Of a stretch of 64,000 nt of DNA, positions 27,812 through 38,037 are shown one piece after another. Source of the DNA: Mesorhizobium sp. INR15 (GTDB lineage Bacteria > Pseudomonadota > Alphaproteobacteria > Rhizobiales > Rhizobiaceae); assembly GCF_015500075.1 (NCBI RefSeq), contig NZ_CP045496.1:6458001-6522000 (forward strand). The letters are read 5' to 3'. Every line of letters starts with the position of its first letter. Position 1 is the first letter of the stretch. The position numbers and the translations under genes were made by a program. The notes below the pieces were generated by a model. That model saw only the letters and a program-made list of their open reading frames with translations. It was not told the origin of the DNA and made no database searches.

Positions 27812-28850
27812 GCGCTGAGATTGCTTTGAACGTGCCTTTGAAGGTCGCCGACAGGATCACCTTGGCCTGTTCGGGGCTGTACCCTTTCGACCCGGTGGGC
27901 GCCGGACCGGTCCTCTGGTCACGTATGCCCTTGGCTGCGTTGTCCGGAAGGCCGAACTCCTTCACAGCGTGGCTCAAAACGGCGCTCAAAGCCGCACGAT
28001 ACTTGTCGTTGATTGTCTTCGGCGTGAGGCCTTCCGCCATGAGCTTGTCACGCCATTCTCTGACGTCGTCCTTCGTGACGCTGCGCGCATCGGCATGGCC
28101 GACCACCGCGACGAATTTCTTGAGGTAGCTCCGATAGTCCTCTCTGGTCTTGGCCTTGAGGGACTGCGTCGCGAACTTGTGATCCAGCAGATTGAACAGG
28201 TCAAACTTGCCAGCGGCAACCGGCGCGCGTTGTGAGGTGCCTTCCCGTGCTGGCTCCCAAGGCGGAAACCGCTTGGCCGCATCGTTGGGCGAATAGTCGC
28301 CTTGGGCCTTCCGAAGGTTCGCTTGGGCGGCGAGTTGGATCGCCTTGAAGGTCGCATGGACGACGCGCGTCCGGCTCAGTTGATCGGTGTTGACGCCCTG
28401 CTTCGCGAACAGCTCGTCCACCGTTGGACCGAACCACCGCTCCAGTTCCCCGCTGTCCTGCTTGGCTTGGTTCAGCCGAAGCACTTCCTTCCAGATGCCT
28501 TCTTCTCCCGGTTCGCTGTCCAACATTTCCACGAGGTTGGAATAAAGCAATCCGGCCAATGCCTGCACTTGCCGCTGAGTAAGGGGCTGTGGTCCTCCCC
28601 GCTGTCTTTGCCAGAACTCTTGGAGCGCAGTATCGGCCTGACGGTGCCGGGCCTTGGCTTCAGCGGGGTCTTTTGTTGCAAGACTGACCTTGACCACTGG
28701 TCCAACTTTGACAAGTTTTGTGGCATCGCCGACCGGGATTGCAACCGTCACTTCAATGGGACGCGATGCCAGATCGGATGGGACACGCTGTCGAAGGTAA
28801 TAGACGCCAGTGTCGGGATGCTTCCAAGGTCCGGGCATTCGCAAGCTCAT
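27812..28850 (-). pseudogene. N-terminal half of the island tyrosine integrase
   Basis: Encodes about 346 native residues: an N-terminal segment MPGPWKHPDTGVYYLRQRVPSDL typical of integrases with a DUF6538-like arm-binding domain, then a SAM-like core-binding domain (FVAVVGHADARSVTKDDVREW). The frame runs on into the IS element for some 19 foreign residues and stops at 27753. The ATG at 28850 is 79 bp from the tRNA-Thr gene, the usual position of an island integrase. The catalytic half is at 24678-25329, so no functional enzyme is expected. Confidence 0.9.
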
Positions 28851-28860
28851 GTGTACCACC

Positions 28861-28872
28861 CCTGTGTACCAG
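28861..28872. repeat. Candidate arm-type integrase site, right
   Basis: CCTGTGTACCAG, the second copy of the 12-mer at 14101-14112; a related GTGTACCACC lies at 28851. It lies 57 bases inside the right att repeat. Confidence 0.4.
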
Positions 28873-28929
28873 ACGGGCGGCGAATAGACCAACAAATACA
28901 GAAACTTGTTGCCAATCAAGGAGATGGGA

Positions 28930-29004
<75 letters not shown>

Positions 29005-29146
29005 CGATGGCGGGGCTTCTGCCATATCAAATCCACAAGCGCAAGGCATCTGTGAGCGCTCGTGGCAAACGAATTTGCGGACATGGCTGTGCCACAATGT
29101 TAGCTATGCCTTGATGGGGCGTCGGCTGACCGGCCGCCGGGACGGA

Positions 29147-29326
29147 ATGATGGGCGAAAAGACAATTCCACAGAAAAAGGCTGGTGGCGATCGCAAGGCC
29201 CGGCTTGCCGAGCAGTTGCGCGCCAATCTGCAGAAGCGCAAGGCGCAGTCGCGCTCACGGCGGACCGGTGACGCGGACGAGCGGCCGGATGGCCTCGGCG
29301 CGGCGAAGGAAATGCGGAAAGATTAA
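29147..29326 (+). CDS. Small basic hypothetical protein
   Basis: A 59-residue Lys/Arg-rich protein (MMGEKTIPQKKAGGDRKA to AAKEMRKD) with a helical centre LAEQLRANLQKRKAQ. Small proteins of this kind are found just upstream of murA in related rhizobia, which supports it being a gene. Function unknown. Start could be the ATG at 29147 or 29150. Confidence 0.6.
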   Translation: MMGEKTIPQKKAGGDRKARLAEQLRANLQKRKAQSRSRRTGDADERPDGLGAAKEMRKD

Positions 29327-29454
29327 CTCAAATCGGCCACTCTTGGCCTGGGTCGGGTGAAATCCTATTTCTTGAACCGGGCCGGCCAATGGTCTAGACG
29401 GGCCGATACTCAAACGATTGAAACGGCCTTTTGGGTCGAGAGGGACGTTCTTCC

Positions 29455-30747
29455 ATGGATCGCATCAGAATTGTCGGCGGCAACAAGCTTGCCGGAAGCA
29501 TTCCGATTTCCGGCGCAAAAAATGCCGCGCTGCCGCTGATGATCGCCTCGCTTTTGACCGACGACACGCTGACACTGGAAAACGTGCCGCACCTGGCCGA
29601 TGTCGAGCAGCTGATCCGCATTCTCGGCAATCATGGCGTCGACTATTCGGTCAATGGCCGCCGCGAAAAGCAGAACGAAGGCTATTCGCGCACCATCAAT
29701 TTCTCCGCTCGCAACATCGTCGACACGACCGCGCCCTATGAGCTGGTGTCGAAGATGCGCGCATCTTTCTGGGTGATCGGCCCCCTGCTCGCCCGCATGG
29801 GCGAAGCCAAGGTGTCGCTGCCGGGCGGTTGCGCCATCGGCACGCGGCCGGTCGATCTGTTCCTCGAAGGCCTGCAGGCTCTGGGCGCTGATATCGATGT
29901 CGACACCGGCTATGTCATTGCCAAGACCCGCAACGGCCGCCTTGTCGGCAATCGCTATGCCTTCCCGAAAGTGTCCGTCGGCGCCACCCATGTGCTGATG
30001 ATGGCGGCAGCGCTGGCCAAGGGCGAGACCGTGCTTGAAAACGCCGCCTGCGAACCCGAGATCGTCAACCTGGCTGAATGCCTCAACGCCATGGGCGCGA
30101 AGATTTCCGGCGCCGGCACGCCGACCATCACCATCGACGGCGTCGAATCGCTCTCCGGCGCGCGCGTCCGGGTTATCCCCGACCGCATCGAGACCGGCAC
30201 TTATGCCATGGCGGTTGCCATGACCGGCGGCGACGTCGTGCTCGAAGGTGCACGGCCTGAGCTTTTGCAGACCGCGCTCGACATCATCGCCCAGACCGGC
30301 GCCGAGATCACGCCGACCAATTCCGGCATTCGCGTCCGGCGCAACGGCGCGGGTATTTCCCCGGTCGATGTGACGACAGCCCCCTTCCCGGCCTTCCCGA
30401 CCGACCTGCAGGCGCAGTTCATGGGCCTGATGACCATGGCCAAGGGCAAGTCGCGCATCACCGAGACGATCTTCGAGAACCGCTTCATGCATGTGCAGGA
30501 ACTGGCACGGCTTGGCGCCCACATCACGCTTTCCGGCCAGACGGCAATCGTCGATGGTGTATCGAAGCTCAAGGGTGCACCGGTCATGGCGACCGATCTG
30601 CGCGCCTCGGTGTCGCTGGTCATTGCCGGCCTTGCGGCGGAAGGCGAAACGACGGTCAACCGCGTCTATCACCTCGACCGCGGCTTCGAGCGGCTCGAAG
30701 AAAAGCTTTCCAATTGCGGCGCGGTGATCGAACGGATTTCGGCATAG
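29455..30747 (+). CDS. murA: UDP-N-acetylglucosamine 1-carboxyvinyltransferase
   Basis: First committed step of peptidoglycan synthesis: transfers enolpyruvate from PEP to UDP-GlcNAc in the cytosol. The 430-residue product has family length. GAKNAALP gives Lys22 and Asn23, and LPGGCAIGTRP contains the active-site Cys (about 126), the residue attacked by fosfomycin; organisms with Asp here are resistant, but this one has Cys. The ATG at 29455 starts the conserved MDRIRIVGG. It heads the conserved rhizobial block reaching yacG. Confidence 0.97.
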   Translation: MDRIRIVGGNKLAGSIPISGAKNAALPLMIASLLTDDTLTLENVPHLADVEQLIRILGNHGVDYSVNGRREKQNEGYSRTINFSARNIVDTTAPYELVSKMRASFWVIGPLLARMGEAKVSLPGGCAIGTRPVDLFLEGLQALGADIDVDTGYVIAKTRNGRLVGNRYAFPKVSVGATHVLMMAAALAKGETVLENAACEPEIVNLAECLNAMGAKISGAGTPTITIDGVESLSGARVRVIPDRIETGTYAMAVAMTGGDVVLEGARPELLQTALDIIAQTGAEITPTNSGIRVRRNGAGISPVDVTTAPFPAFPTDLQAQFMGLMTMAKGKSRITETIFENRFMHVQELARLGAHITLSGQTAIVDGVSKLKGAPVMATDLRASVSLVIAGLAAEGETTVNRVYHLDRGFERLEEKLSNCGAVIERISA

Positions 30748-30867
30748 GCCTACAGCAAGATTCAAGGCGTCGGCGAATCGTCGATCTCGGCGCCCCTCTT
30801 ATCTGCAGCAACCTCGGTTGCTCTTTTGCACCGCAGGAGATTGGCGAAAATCCTTTGCGGCAACTTC

Positions 30868-30895
30868 CTTCTCCCCGTCACTATACGGGGAGAAG
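30868..30895. repeat. Rhizobial intergenic palindromic repeat
   Basis: A perfect 11-bp hairpin (CTTCTCCCCGT, six-base loop, ACGGGGAGAAG) followed by GTGCCCGGCAGGGCGATGAG. Elements of this form are scattered in many rhizobial intergenic regions. It lies between murA and the DUF2948 gene. Confidence 0.65.
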
Positions 30896-31005
30896 TGCCC
30901 GGCAGGGCGATGAGGGGCGGCGCAAACCGAAGCTATTGGCGCGGTTGCACGGATCGCCAAGACCGCATAACAGAGGCTGAAACCAACGTTAGGCACAAAT
31001 TCCGC

Positions 31006-31437
31006 ATGGCCCTTAAGCTTATCGCGCTCGACGACCAGGATCTGAGCATTGTTTCGGCCCATGTCCAGGACGCCGTGATGAAGGTCAGCGATCTTGAATT
31101 CCTGCCGTCGGCCAAGCGTTTTGTGCTGACCATGAACCGTTTCGTCTGGGAGGCGAAATCAGGCTTCTTGCGCCAGCACAACGAGCGCCGGCAGGCGGTG
31201 CTGCATTTCGACCGTGTGCTCGGCGCCAAGACCAGCGGCATTGCCCGCGACAAACCGGCTGAAGTGCTGTCGCTGCTGGCCATCAGCTTCATCGAAATCA
31301 GCAAGCCGGCGGGCATCGTCGAATTGGTCTTTTCGGGCGGCGGCGCGATCATGCTTGATGTCGAATGCATCGAGGCGCGGCTGGCCGATATCGGCGGCGC
31401 CTGGGAAGCGACGTCGCGTCCCCTTCACAAGGGTTGA
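31006..31437 (+). CDS. DUF2948 family protein
   Basis: A 143-residue protein of the alphaproteobacterial DUF2948 family, recognised by its start MALKLIALDDQDLSIVSAH, the FVWEAK segment and the ending LDVECIEARLADIGGAWEA, and by its fixed place between murA and hisD. No biochemical function is established. It ends 3 bp before hisD, so they are co-transcribed. Confidence 0.87.
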   Translation: MALKLIALDDQDLSIVSAHVQDAVMKVSDLEFLPSAKRFVLTMNRFVWEAKSGFLRQHNERRQAVLHFDRVLGAKTSGIARDKPAEVLSLLAISFIEISKPAGIVELVFSGGGAIMLDVECIEARLADIGGAWEATSRPLHKG

Positions 31438-31440
31438 ACG

Positions 31441-32733
31441 ATGGCCATCACGCTTCGCCAGTCCGACGCCGATTTCGAGCAGCGCTTCACCGCCTTCCTC
31501 TCGACCAAGCGGGAAGTGTCCGATGACGTCGACACGGTCGTGCGCGACATCATCGCACGGGTGCGCGCCGAGGGCGACGCGGCGCTGATCGACTACACTT
31601 TGAAATTCGACCGCGCCGATCTTACAAAACTCGGCATCGCGGTGACGAAGGACGACATCGCCCGTGCCTATGAAGCCGCCGACCCGCAGACGGTCGAGGC
31701 GCTGAAATTCGCGCGCGACCGTATCCGCTCGCATCACGAGCGACAGCGGCCGAAGGACGATCGCTATACCGATGCAGCGGGTGTCGAGCTCGGCTCGCGC
31801 TGGACAGCCGTCGAAGCCGTGGGACTTTATGTGCCAGGGGGCACAGCAAGCTATCCAAGTTCGGTGCTGATGAACGCGGTGCCGGCGCTGGTCGCCGGTG
31901 TCGAGCGTATCGTCATGGTGGTGCCGGCCACTGGCGGGGTCATCAATCCGCTGGTGCTGGTGGCGGCGGATCTGGCCGGCATCGAAGAGATCTACCGCGT
32001 TGGCGGCGCGCAGGCGATCGCCGCCCTTGCCTATGGCACCGAGACGATCAAGCCGGTGGCCAAGATCGTCGGCCCCGGCAACGCCTATGTCGCGGCGGCC
32101 AAGCGTCGGGTGTTCGGCACCGTCGGCATCGACATGATCGCCGGTCCGTCGGAAGTGCTCGTGGTGGCTGACGGCAGCAATGATCCGGACTGGATCGCCG
32201 CCGACCTACTTGCCCAGGCCGAGCATGATGTGTCGGCGCAGTCGATCCTGATCACCGACGACCCGGCCTTTGGCAAAGCGGTCGAGCATGCGGTCGAACG
32301 CCAGTTGCAGAGCCTGTCGCGCGCCGAGACGGCGGCACAAAGCTGGCGCGACTTCGGCGCGGTCATCGTGGTTCCTGATATCGAAGCGTCGCTGCCGCTG
32401 GTCGACCGGATCGCCGCCGAACATGTCGAGCTGGCCATTGATGACGCCGAGGCGTTTCTGACCAGGATGCGCAATGCGGGTGCTGTGTTTCTCGGCCGTC
32501 ACACACCGGAGGTCATCGGCGACTATGTCGGCGGCTCCAATCACGTGCTGCCTACCGCCCGCTCGGCGCGCTTTTCGTCCGGACTTTCAGTGCTCGACTT
32601 CGTCAAGCGTACGTCAATCCTCAAGCTCGGGCCGGAGCAGTTGCGGGCGTTGGCGCCTGCGGCGATCGCGCTTGCCAAGGCGGAAGGCCTTGACGCGCAT
32701 GGACGTTCCGTCGCCATACGGCTGAACATGTAG
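31441..32733 (+). CDS. hisD: Histidinol dehydrogenase
   Basis: Catalyses the last two steps of histidine synthesis, oxidising L-histidinol to L-histidine with two NAD+ and a zinc ion. The 430-residue protein has family length and the expected motifs: VGLYVPGGTASYPSSVLM, GPGNAYVAAAKRRVFG, AGPSEVLVVAD and LLAQAEHDVSAQ, with the late TPEVIGDYVGGSNHVLPT region. It is the only his gene here, as usual for this block. Confidence 0.97.
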   Translation: MAITLRQSDADFEQRFTAFLSTKREVSDDVDTVVRDIIARVRAEGDAALIDYTLKFDRADLTKLGIAVTKDDIARAYEAADPQTVEALKFARDRIRSHHERQRPKDDRYTDAAGVELGSRWTAVEAVGLYVPGGTASYPSSVLMNAVPALVAGVERIVMVVPATGGVINPLVLVAADLAGIEEIYRVGGAQAIAALAYGTETIKPVAKIVGPGNAYVAAAKRRVFGTVGIDMIAGPSEVLVVADGSNDPDWIAADLLAQAEHDVSAQSILITDDPAFGKAVEHAVERQLQSLSRAETAAQSWRDFGAVIVVPDIEASLPLVDRIAAEHVELAIDDAEAFLTRMRNAGAVFLGRHTPEVIGDYVGGSNHVLPTARSARFSSGLSVLDFVKRTSILKLGPEQLRALAPAAIALAKAEGLDAHGRSVAIRLNM

Positions 32734-32739
32734 GGCGAT

Positions 32740-33225
32740 ATGTCTGGCTCCGATCAAACCCGCGCGAGGCTGATCGATGTCGAACTCGATGAATCGATCG
32801 GCCGTTCTACGCCCGATGTCGAGCACGAACGGGCGGTCGCGATCTTCGACCTGATCGAAGAGAACAGTTTTCAACCGATCAACGACGGTGGCGCCGGGCC
32901 TTACCGGCTGAAACTGTCTCTGGCCGAATCGCGCCTGGTCTTTGCCGTGGCGCGCGAGGATGGCGCTGCCGTCGTCACCCATATCCTGTCGCTGACGCCG
33001 CTCAGGCGCATCGTCAAGGACTATTACATGATCTGCGAAAGCTATTATGAGGCCATCCGCTCCTCGACACCCAGCCATATCGAGGCGATCGACATGGGCC
33101 GCCGCGGCCTGCACAACGAAGGCTCGCAGACGTTGATGGACCGGCTTGCCGGCAAGATCGACATAGACTTCGACACGGCGCGCCGGCTGTTCACGCTGGT
33201 CTGCGTGCTGCACTGGCGAGGCTGA
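32740..33225 (+). CDS. UPF0262 family protein
   Basis: A 161-residue protein of the UPF0262 family, whose members sit directly after hisD in Rhizobiales. Conserved stretches include RLIDVELDESIGR, RLVFAVAREDG and DYYMICESYYEAIR. No function is known. It is 7 bp from hisD and practically abuts the phosphatase-like gene, so it belongs to the same transcript. Confidence 0.88.
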   Translation: MSGSDQTRARLIDVELDESIGRSTPDVEHERAVAIFDLIEENSFQPINDGGAGPYRLKLSLAESRLVFAVAREDGAAVVTHILSLTPLRRIVKDYYMICESYYEAIRSSTPSHIEAIDMGRRGLHNEGSQTLMDRLAGKIDIDFDTARRLFTLVCVLHWRG

Positions 33226-33226
33226 A

Positions 33227-33676
33227 CTGGCTTCGCTGCCTCGCTCCATCCTGTTCCTGTGCGGCATGAACGCCGTGCGCTCGCCCATGGCGGAGCAACT
33301 GGCGCGCCGCATGCTTCCGCCAGCAACTTTCGTCGCCTCCGCAGGGGTGCGCGGCGGCGAACGTGACCCGTTCGTCGACGCCGTGCTGGCTGAGGACGGC
33401 CTGTCGCTGGGTGAGCGTCTGCCAAGGACGATGGATGATCTCGAGGACGACTATTTCGACCTGATCGTCACGCTGGCGCCCGAAGCACACCATGCCGCGC
33501 TGGAACTGACCCGCTCGCTTGCCGTCGAGGTGGAATACTGGCCGACGCCGGACCCAACCGATGCAGGCGGCACCCGCGAACAGATCATGGCTGCCTATCG
33601 TGACGTGCGCGAGCGACTGAAGGCGCGCATATCCAAGCGTTTTCCGCCAAATGACGTGGAAAACGCGGCGGATTAA
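33227..33676 (+). CDS. Low-molecular-weight phosphatase family protein, probable CTG start
   Basis: About 149 residues of the LMW phosphotyrosine phosphatase/arsenate reductase fold. The phosphate-binding loop CGMNAVRS (C-x5-R-S) begins with codons at 33260. The first ATG, at 33266, would delete the catalytic Cys, so translation must start upstream. Between the UPF0262 stop (33223-33225) and the loop the only near-start codons in frame are CTG at 33227 and 33236, giving [16 protein letters not shown]. The acidic end DPTDAGGT resembles the general-acid loop of the family. Start choice between the two CTGs is uncertain. Confidence 0.75.
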
Positions 33677-33762
33677 GCGTGTTCACAAGCGGACCAATAT
33701 CATATAGGTTCCGCCGAAATTCCAGCCAGGCGCTGGAACTGCAATCCAAGCAAAGGTATCGA

Positions 33763-33981
33763 ATGCCGAAGGAAGAAGTCCTCGAGTTTCCGGGTGTCGT
33801 GACGGAATTGTTGCCCAACGCGATGTTCAGGGTGAAACTCGAAAACGAACACGAGATCATCGCCCATACAGCCGGCCGCATGCGCAAGAACCGAATCCGC
33901 GTGCTGACCGGCGACAAGGTCCTGGTCGAGATGACGCCCTACGACCTGACCAAGGGCCGCATCACTTATCGTTTCAAGTAG
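33763..33981 (+). CDS. infA: Translation initiation factor IF-1
   Basis: A 72-residue OB-fold protein that binds the ribosomal A site during initiation. The sequence [19 protein letters not shown] to [15 protein letters not shown] is the standard alphaproteobacterial IF-1. An AAGG site precedes the ATG at 33763; the longer open frame from 33679 is not family sequence. Confidence 0.97.
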
Positions 33982-34009
33982 AGCACCGTTACAGCCGGCT
34001 GGAATCGCG

Positions 34010-34636
34010 ATGAGCCTTTTGCAGAAGCTGGTGCTTGCCTCGGGTTCGCCGCGCCGGATCGAGCTGTTGCAGCAGGCCGGCATCGAGCCGGACCGTGTGC
34101 TGCCCGCAGACATCGACGAAACGCCGCTGCGGGCCGAGCATCCGCGCTCGCTGGCCAAACGGCTGTCGAAGGAAAAGGCCGAGAAGGCGCTGGCATCGCT
34201 GAAAACCGAGGCCGACTATGCGCCAAGCTTCGTGCTCGCGGCCGACACCGTGGTTGCGGTCGGACGGCGCATCCTGCCCAAGGCCGAAACCATCGACGAC
34301 GCCTCCAATTGTCTCGGCCTGCTGTCCGGCCGTTCGCACCGCGTCTATTCCGGCATCTGCCTGATCACGCCGGGCGGCAAGCTGCGCCAGCGGCTGGTCG
34401 AAACGCGGGTGCGCTTCAAGCGGCTGCCGCGCGAGGAGATGGAAGCCTACATCGCCTCGGGAGAATGGCGCGGCAAGGCCGGCGGCTACGCCGTGCAAGG
34501 CCTTGCCGGCTCCTTCGTCGTCAAGCTGGTCGGCTCCTACACCAACATCGTCGGCCTGCCGCTCTATGAGACCGTGGCGCTTTTGACCGGCGAAGGGTTC
34601 AAGGTGCATTTCAACTGGCGGTCGCCGCGGCCATGA
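34010..34636 (+). CDS. maf: Maf-like nucleotide pyrophosphatase
   Basis: A 208-residue Maf/Ham1-fold protein that hydrolyses non-canonical or excess nucleoside triphosphates to monophosphates. It starts with the family signature LVLASGSPRRIELL, followed by VLAADTVVAVG and GKAGGYAVQGLAGSFV. Subclass substrate (dTTP/UTP or m7GTP) cannot be fixed from sequence. It overlaps yacG by four bases (ATGA). Confidence 0.94.
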   Translation: MSLLQKLVLASGSPRRIELLQQAGIEPDRVLPADIDETPLRAEHPRSLAKRLSKEKAEKALASLKTEADYAPSFVLAADTVVAVGRRILPKAETIDDASNCLGLLSGRSHRVYSGICLITPGGKLRQRLVETRVRFKRLPREEMEAYIASGEWRGKAGGYAVQGLAGSFVVKLVGSYTNIVGLPLYETVALLTGEGFKVHFNWRSPRP

Positions 34637-34830
34637 ATTCCGACACCAACGTGACACCGCTGCGGCCCAAACGCCCTTGCCCTGAATGCAACAAGCCGTC
34701 GGCGCGTGAAACCTATCCATTCTGCTCGACGCGCTGCAAGGACATGGACCTCAACCGCTGGCTGAAGGGCGTCTATGTCATTCGCGCTCGCGACGACGAG
34801 GAAGAGACGGATGCCGACGGCCCCAAATGA
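34633..34830 (+). CDS. yacG: DNA gyrase inhibitor / zinc-binding protein YacG
   Basis: A 65-residue protein with four Cys in PCPECNK and FCSTRCKDMDLNRWL, the zinc knuckle of YacG, which binds GyrB and inhibits gyrase in E. coli. The acidic tail is usual. Translationally coupled to maf; it ends the conserved block. Confidence 0.92.
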   Translation: MNSDTNVTPLRPKRPCPECNKPSARETYPFCSTRCKDMDLNRWLKGVYVIRARDDEEETDADGPK

Positions 34831-34868
34831 GGCCGCTCTGATGCAGGCATCCGCCACGCCTCACGCAA

Positions 34869-36887
34869 TCAGGCTCCCCCGTCCAGCCATTTGAGATCGG
34901 CCAGCGTCAGTTGGATGTCGAGCGCGCGCAGACTGTCGTCGAGTTCTGCCAGCGTGCGCGGCCCGATCAGCGGCACCGACGGGAACGGCTGTTTGAGCAC
35001 ATAGGCAAGCGCGACATGGATCGGGCTCTTGCCCAATCTGCCGGCAAGCTCGATCGCACGGTCGCGGCGGCCGAAATTCTTCTCCGAGTACCAGACACGC
35101 ACCAGTTCCTCATTGTCACGCCTGTCGCGCCCGGCCCGATCGGTGAAGAAGCCGCGGCCCTGGCTTGACCAGGCGAAGTTCGGCATCTGCCTCGATGTCA
35201 GCCAGGCCTTCCACGCGTCCGTGGCTGAGGCAACGCAGCCGGTCCATATCGGCTCCAGCATCTCGGCCAGCGAGAAGTTGTTGGACAGCGCACCGGGCCG
35301 CTGTTTGCCGGTCCGTTCGGCATAGGCAATCGCCTCATCCATGCGCTGCATCGTCCAGTTCGAGCCGCCGAACGGGCCACGGATACGGCCCGCCTTGACC
35401 TCGCGGTCCATGGCGTCGACGAATTCGCCGACCGGCACATCCGGATTGTCGCGGTGCATGAAATAGACATCGACATGATCGGTTTGCAGCCGCTCCAGCG
35501 TCTGGCTCAATTGCTTGCCGATCACATCGGGATAGCAGAGCGGGGTATGGGCGCCCTTGCCGATGATCACCGACTGTTCGCGCACGCCACGGTTCTTCAG
35601 CCACTCGCCGAGCAGCGTCTCGGTATAGCCGGCGCCATAGATAAAGCCGGTGTCGAAGAGATTGCCGCCTGCCTCGAAAAACGCATCGAGCAGGATCGAG
35701 CCTGAAGAGAAGGAGCGGAAATCCTCGAAGCCGAGCGCCACGACCGAGGCGGGTTTCGAGAGGCCAGGAATAGCGCGCTTGCCGATGACTGTTCCACCAG
35801 ACCGCAATGGCCGGCCGGAGATCGTGTTGACGCGTCGCGAAGCCTTCTCTATCTCGTATTCGAGGCCAACGACGGAGCGCCATTTGTCGAGCACGCGCAA
35901 GGTGCCAAGGCTGTCGGACCAAGCCATGCCCGGCCAGGCGAATTCCTGCTGCCCCGCCAAGATGGCATCGCCGGCGGCATCGACCTCGAACGCATAGAGG
36001 TGGCGTGTCTCGTTGACGCTGATCGTTTGGCGCGCGCCATCTGACCCGATGACATCGATCTTGCCGAGGCCGACATTGCGGTCGCCACCAGCAAACCAGA
36101 AGTCAGGCACCTCGATCCGGCCCTTGGTGCCGAGGATGCGCAGGACATTGTCCTGGTTGAGCGAGATGCTGCAGGAAACTTCGGCGACAATGCCGCCAGG
36201 AAACTGCAACAGGGCGGAAGCCCATTCGTCGACGCCGGACTGGCCGAGATGCGCTGCGCCAACCACCTTGTCAGGCTCGGCGAAGGGCTCTCCGACCGCA
36301 GCGCCGGCTATCAACCGCGCCATCGAAACGGGGTAGCCGCCGACATCGAGAATGCCGCCACCGGCAAGGTCATTGGCATAGAGCCGGTGCTCCGGCATGA
36401 AACCAGGCATGGCAAAGCCGAAACTCGACTTGATCATCCTGACCTCGCCGATCGCACCGGACCTGATCAATTCGACCAGTTTCAGCGTCTGCGGATGCAA
36501 GCGGTACATGAAGGCTTCGCCAAGGAAGGTGCCGGCCTTGCGCGCGGCGTGGATCATGGCGTCGGCCTCGAAGGCGGTCAGCGCCATCGGCTTTTCGCAG
36601 AGCACATGTTTTCCGGCTTCCGCTGCCCTGATCGCCCATTGCGCATGGCCTGGATGCGGGATCGCGATGTAGATCGCATCGATTTCCGGATCGGTAAGCA
36701 ACGCGTCATAGCCATCGACGATACGCGCCCCGGGAAAGCTGTCGGCGAGGCCCGGCTTGCCGGGATTGCGCGCGCCGATAGCGGCAAGCATGCCATTGCG
36801 AGACCCGGCTACGCCGCCTGCGAAGGCCTTGGCAATGTCGCCAGGCCCCAGGATGCCCCAACGGATTTTTTTAAGTTTGGAAGTCAA
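34869..36887 (-). CDS. Gfo/Idh/MocA oxidoreductase fused to aldo/keto reductase
   Basis: A 672-residue two-domain enzyme. Residues 1 to about 330 are a Gfo/Idh/MocA NAD(P)-dependent sugar dehydrogenase (RWGILGPGDIAKAF; HVLCEKPMAL with the catalytic Lys). Residues about 365 to the end are an aldo/keto reductase (VALGFEDFRSF, FDTGFIYGAGYTETLLGEWL, YFMHRDNP, SNWTMQRMDEA). The start is a TTG at 36887, set 7 bases after AAGGAG; no ATG fits. The two halves could oxidise and then reduce a sugar, as in redox-neutral epimerisation, but this is inference. It lies downstream of a sugar ABC transporter operon and probably metabolises the imported sugar. Confidence 0.87.
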   Translation of the reverse strand: MTSKLKKIRWGILGPGDIAKAFAGGVAGSRNGMLAAIGARNPGKPGLADSFPGARIVDGYDALLTDPEIDAIYIAIPHPGHAQWAIRAAEAGKHVLCEKPMALTAFEADAMIHAARKAGTFLGEAFMYRLHPQTLKLVELIRSGAIGEVRMIKSSFGFAMPGFMPEHRLYANDLAGGGILDVGGYPVSMARLIAGAAVGEPFAEPDKVVGAAHLGQSGVDEWASALLQFPGGIVAEVSCSISLNQDNVLRILGTKGRIEVPDFWFAGGDRNVGLGKIDVIGSDGARQTISVNETRHLYAFEVDAAGDAILAGQQEFAWPGMAWSDSLGTLRVLDKWRSVVGLEYEIEKASRRVNTISGRPLRSGGTVIGKRAIPGLSKPASVVALGFEDFRSFSSGSILLDAFFEAGGNLFDTGFIYGAGYTETLLGEWLKNRGVREQSVIIGKGAHTPLCYPDVIGKQLSQTLERLQTDHVDVYFMHRDNPDVPVGEFVDAMDREVKAGRIRGPFGGSNWTMQRMDEAIAYAERTGKQRPGALSNNFSLAEMLEPIWTGCVASATDAWKAWLTSRQMPNFAWSSQGRGFFTDRAGRDRRDNEELVRVWYSEKNFGRRDRAIELAGRLGKSPIHVALAYVLKQPFPSVPLIGPRTLAELDDSLRALDIQLTLADLKWLDGGA

Positions 36888-36943
36888 GTCAGATCTCCTT
36901 GAAGCCGCCTCGACGCATCGCGGTCGGGCACAGAAAAGAAAGG

Positions 36944-38029
<1,086 letters not shown>

Positions 38030-38037
38030 GCTGCCCC

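Noticed and set aside
27753..28919. Integrase as a complete 388-residue protein
   Set aside because: Its last 19 or so residues come from the end of the IS21 element and it lacks the catalytic domain, which lies beyond the insertion.
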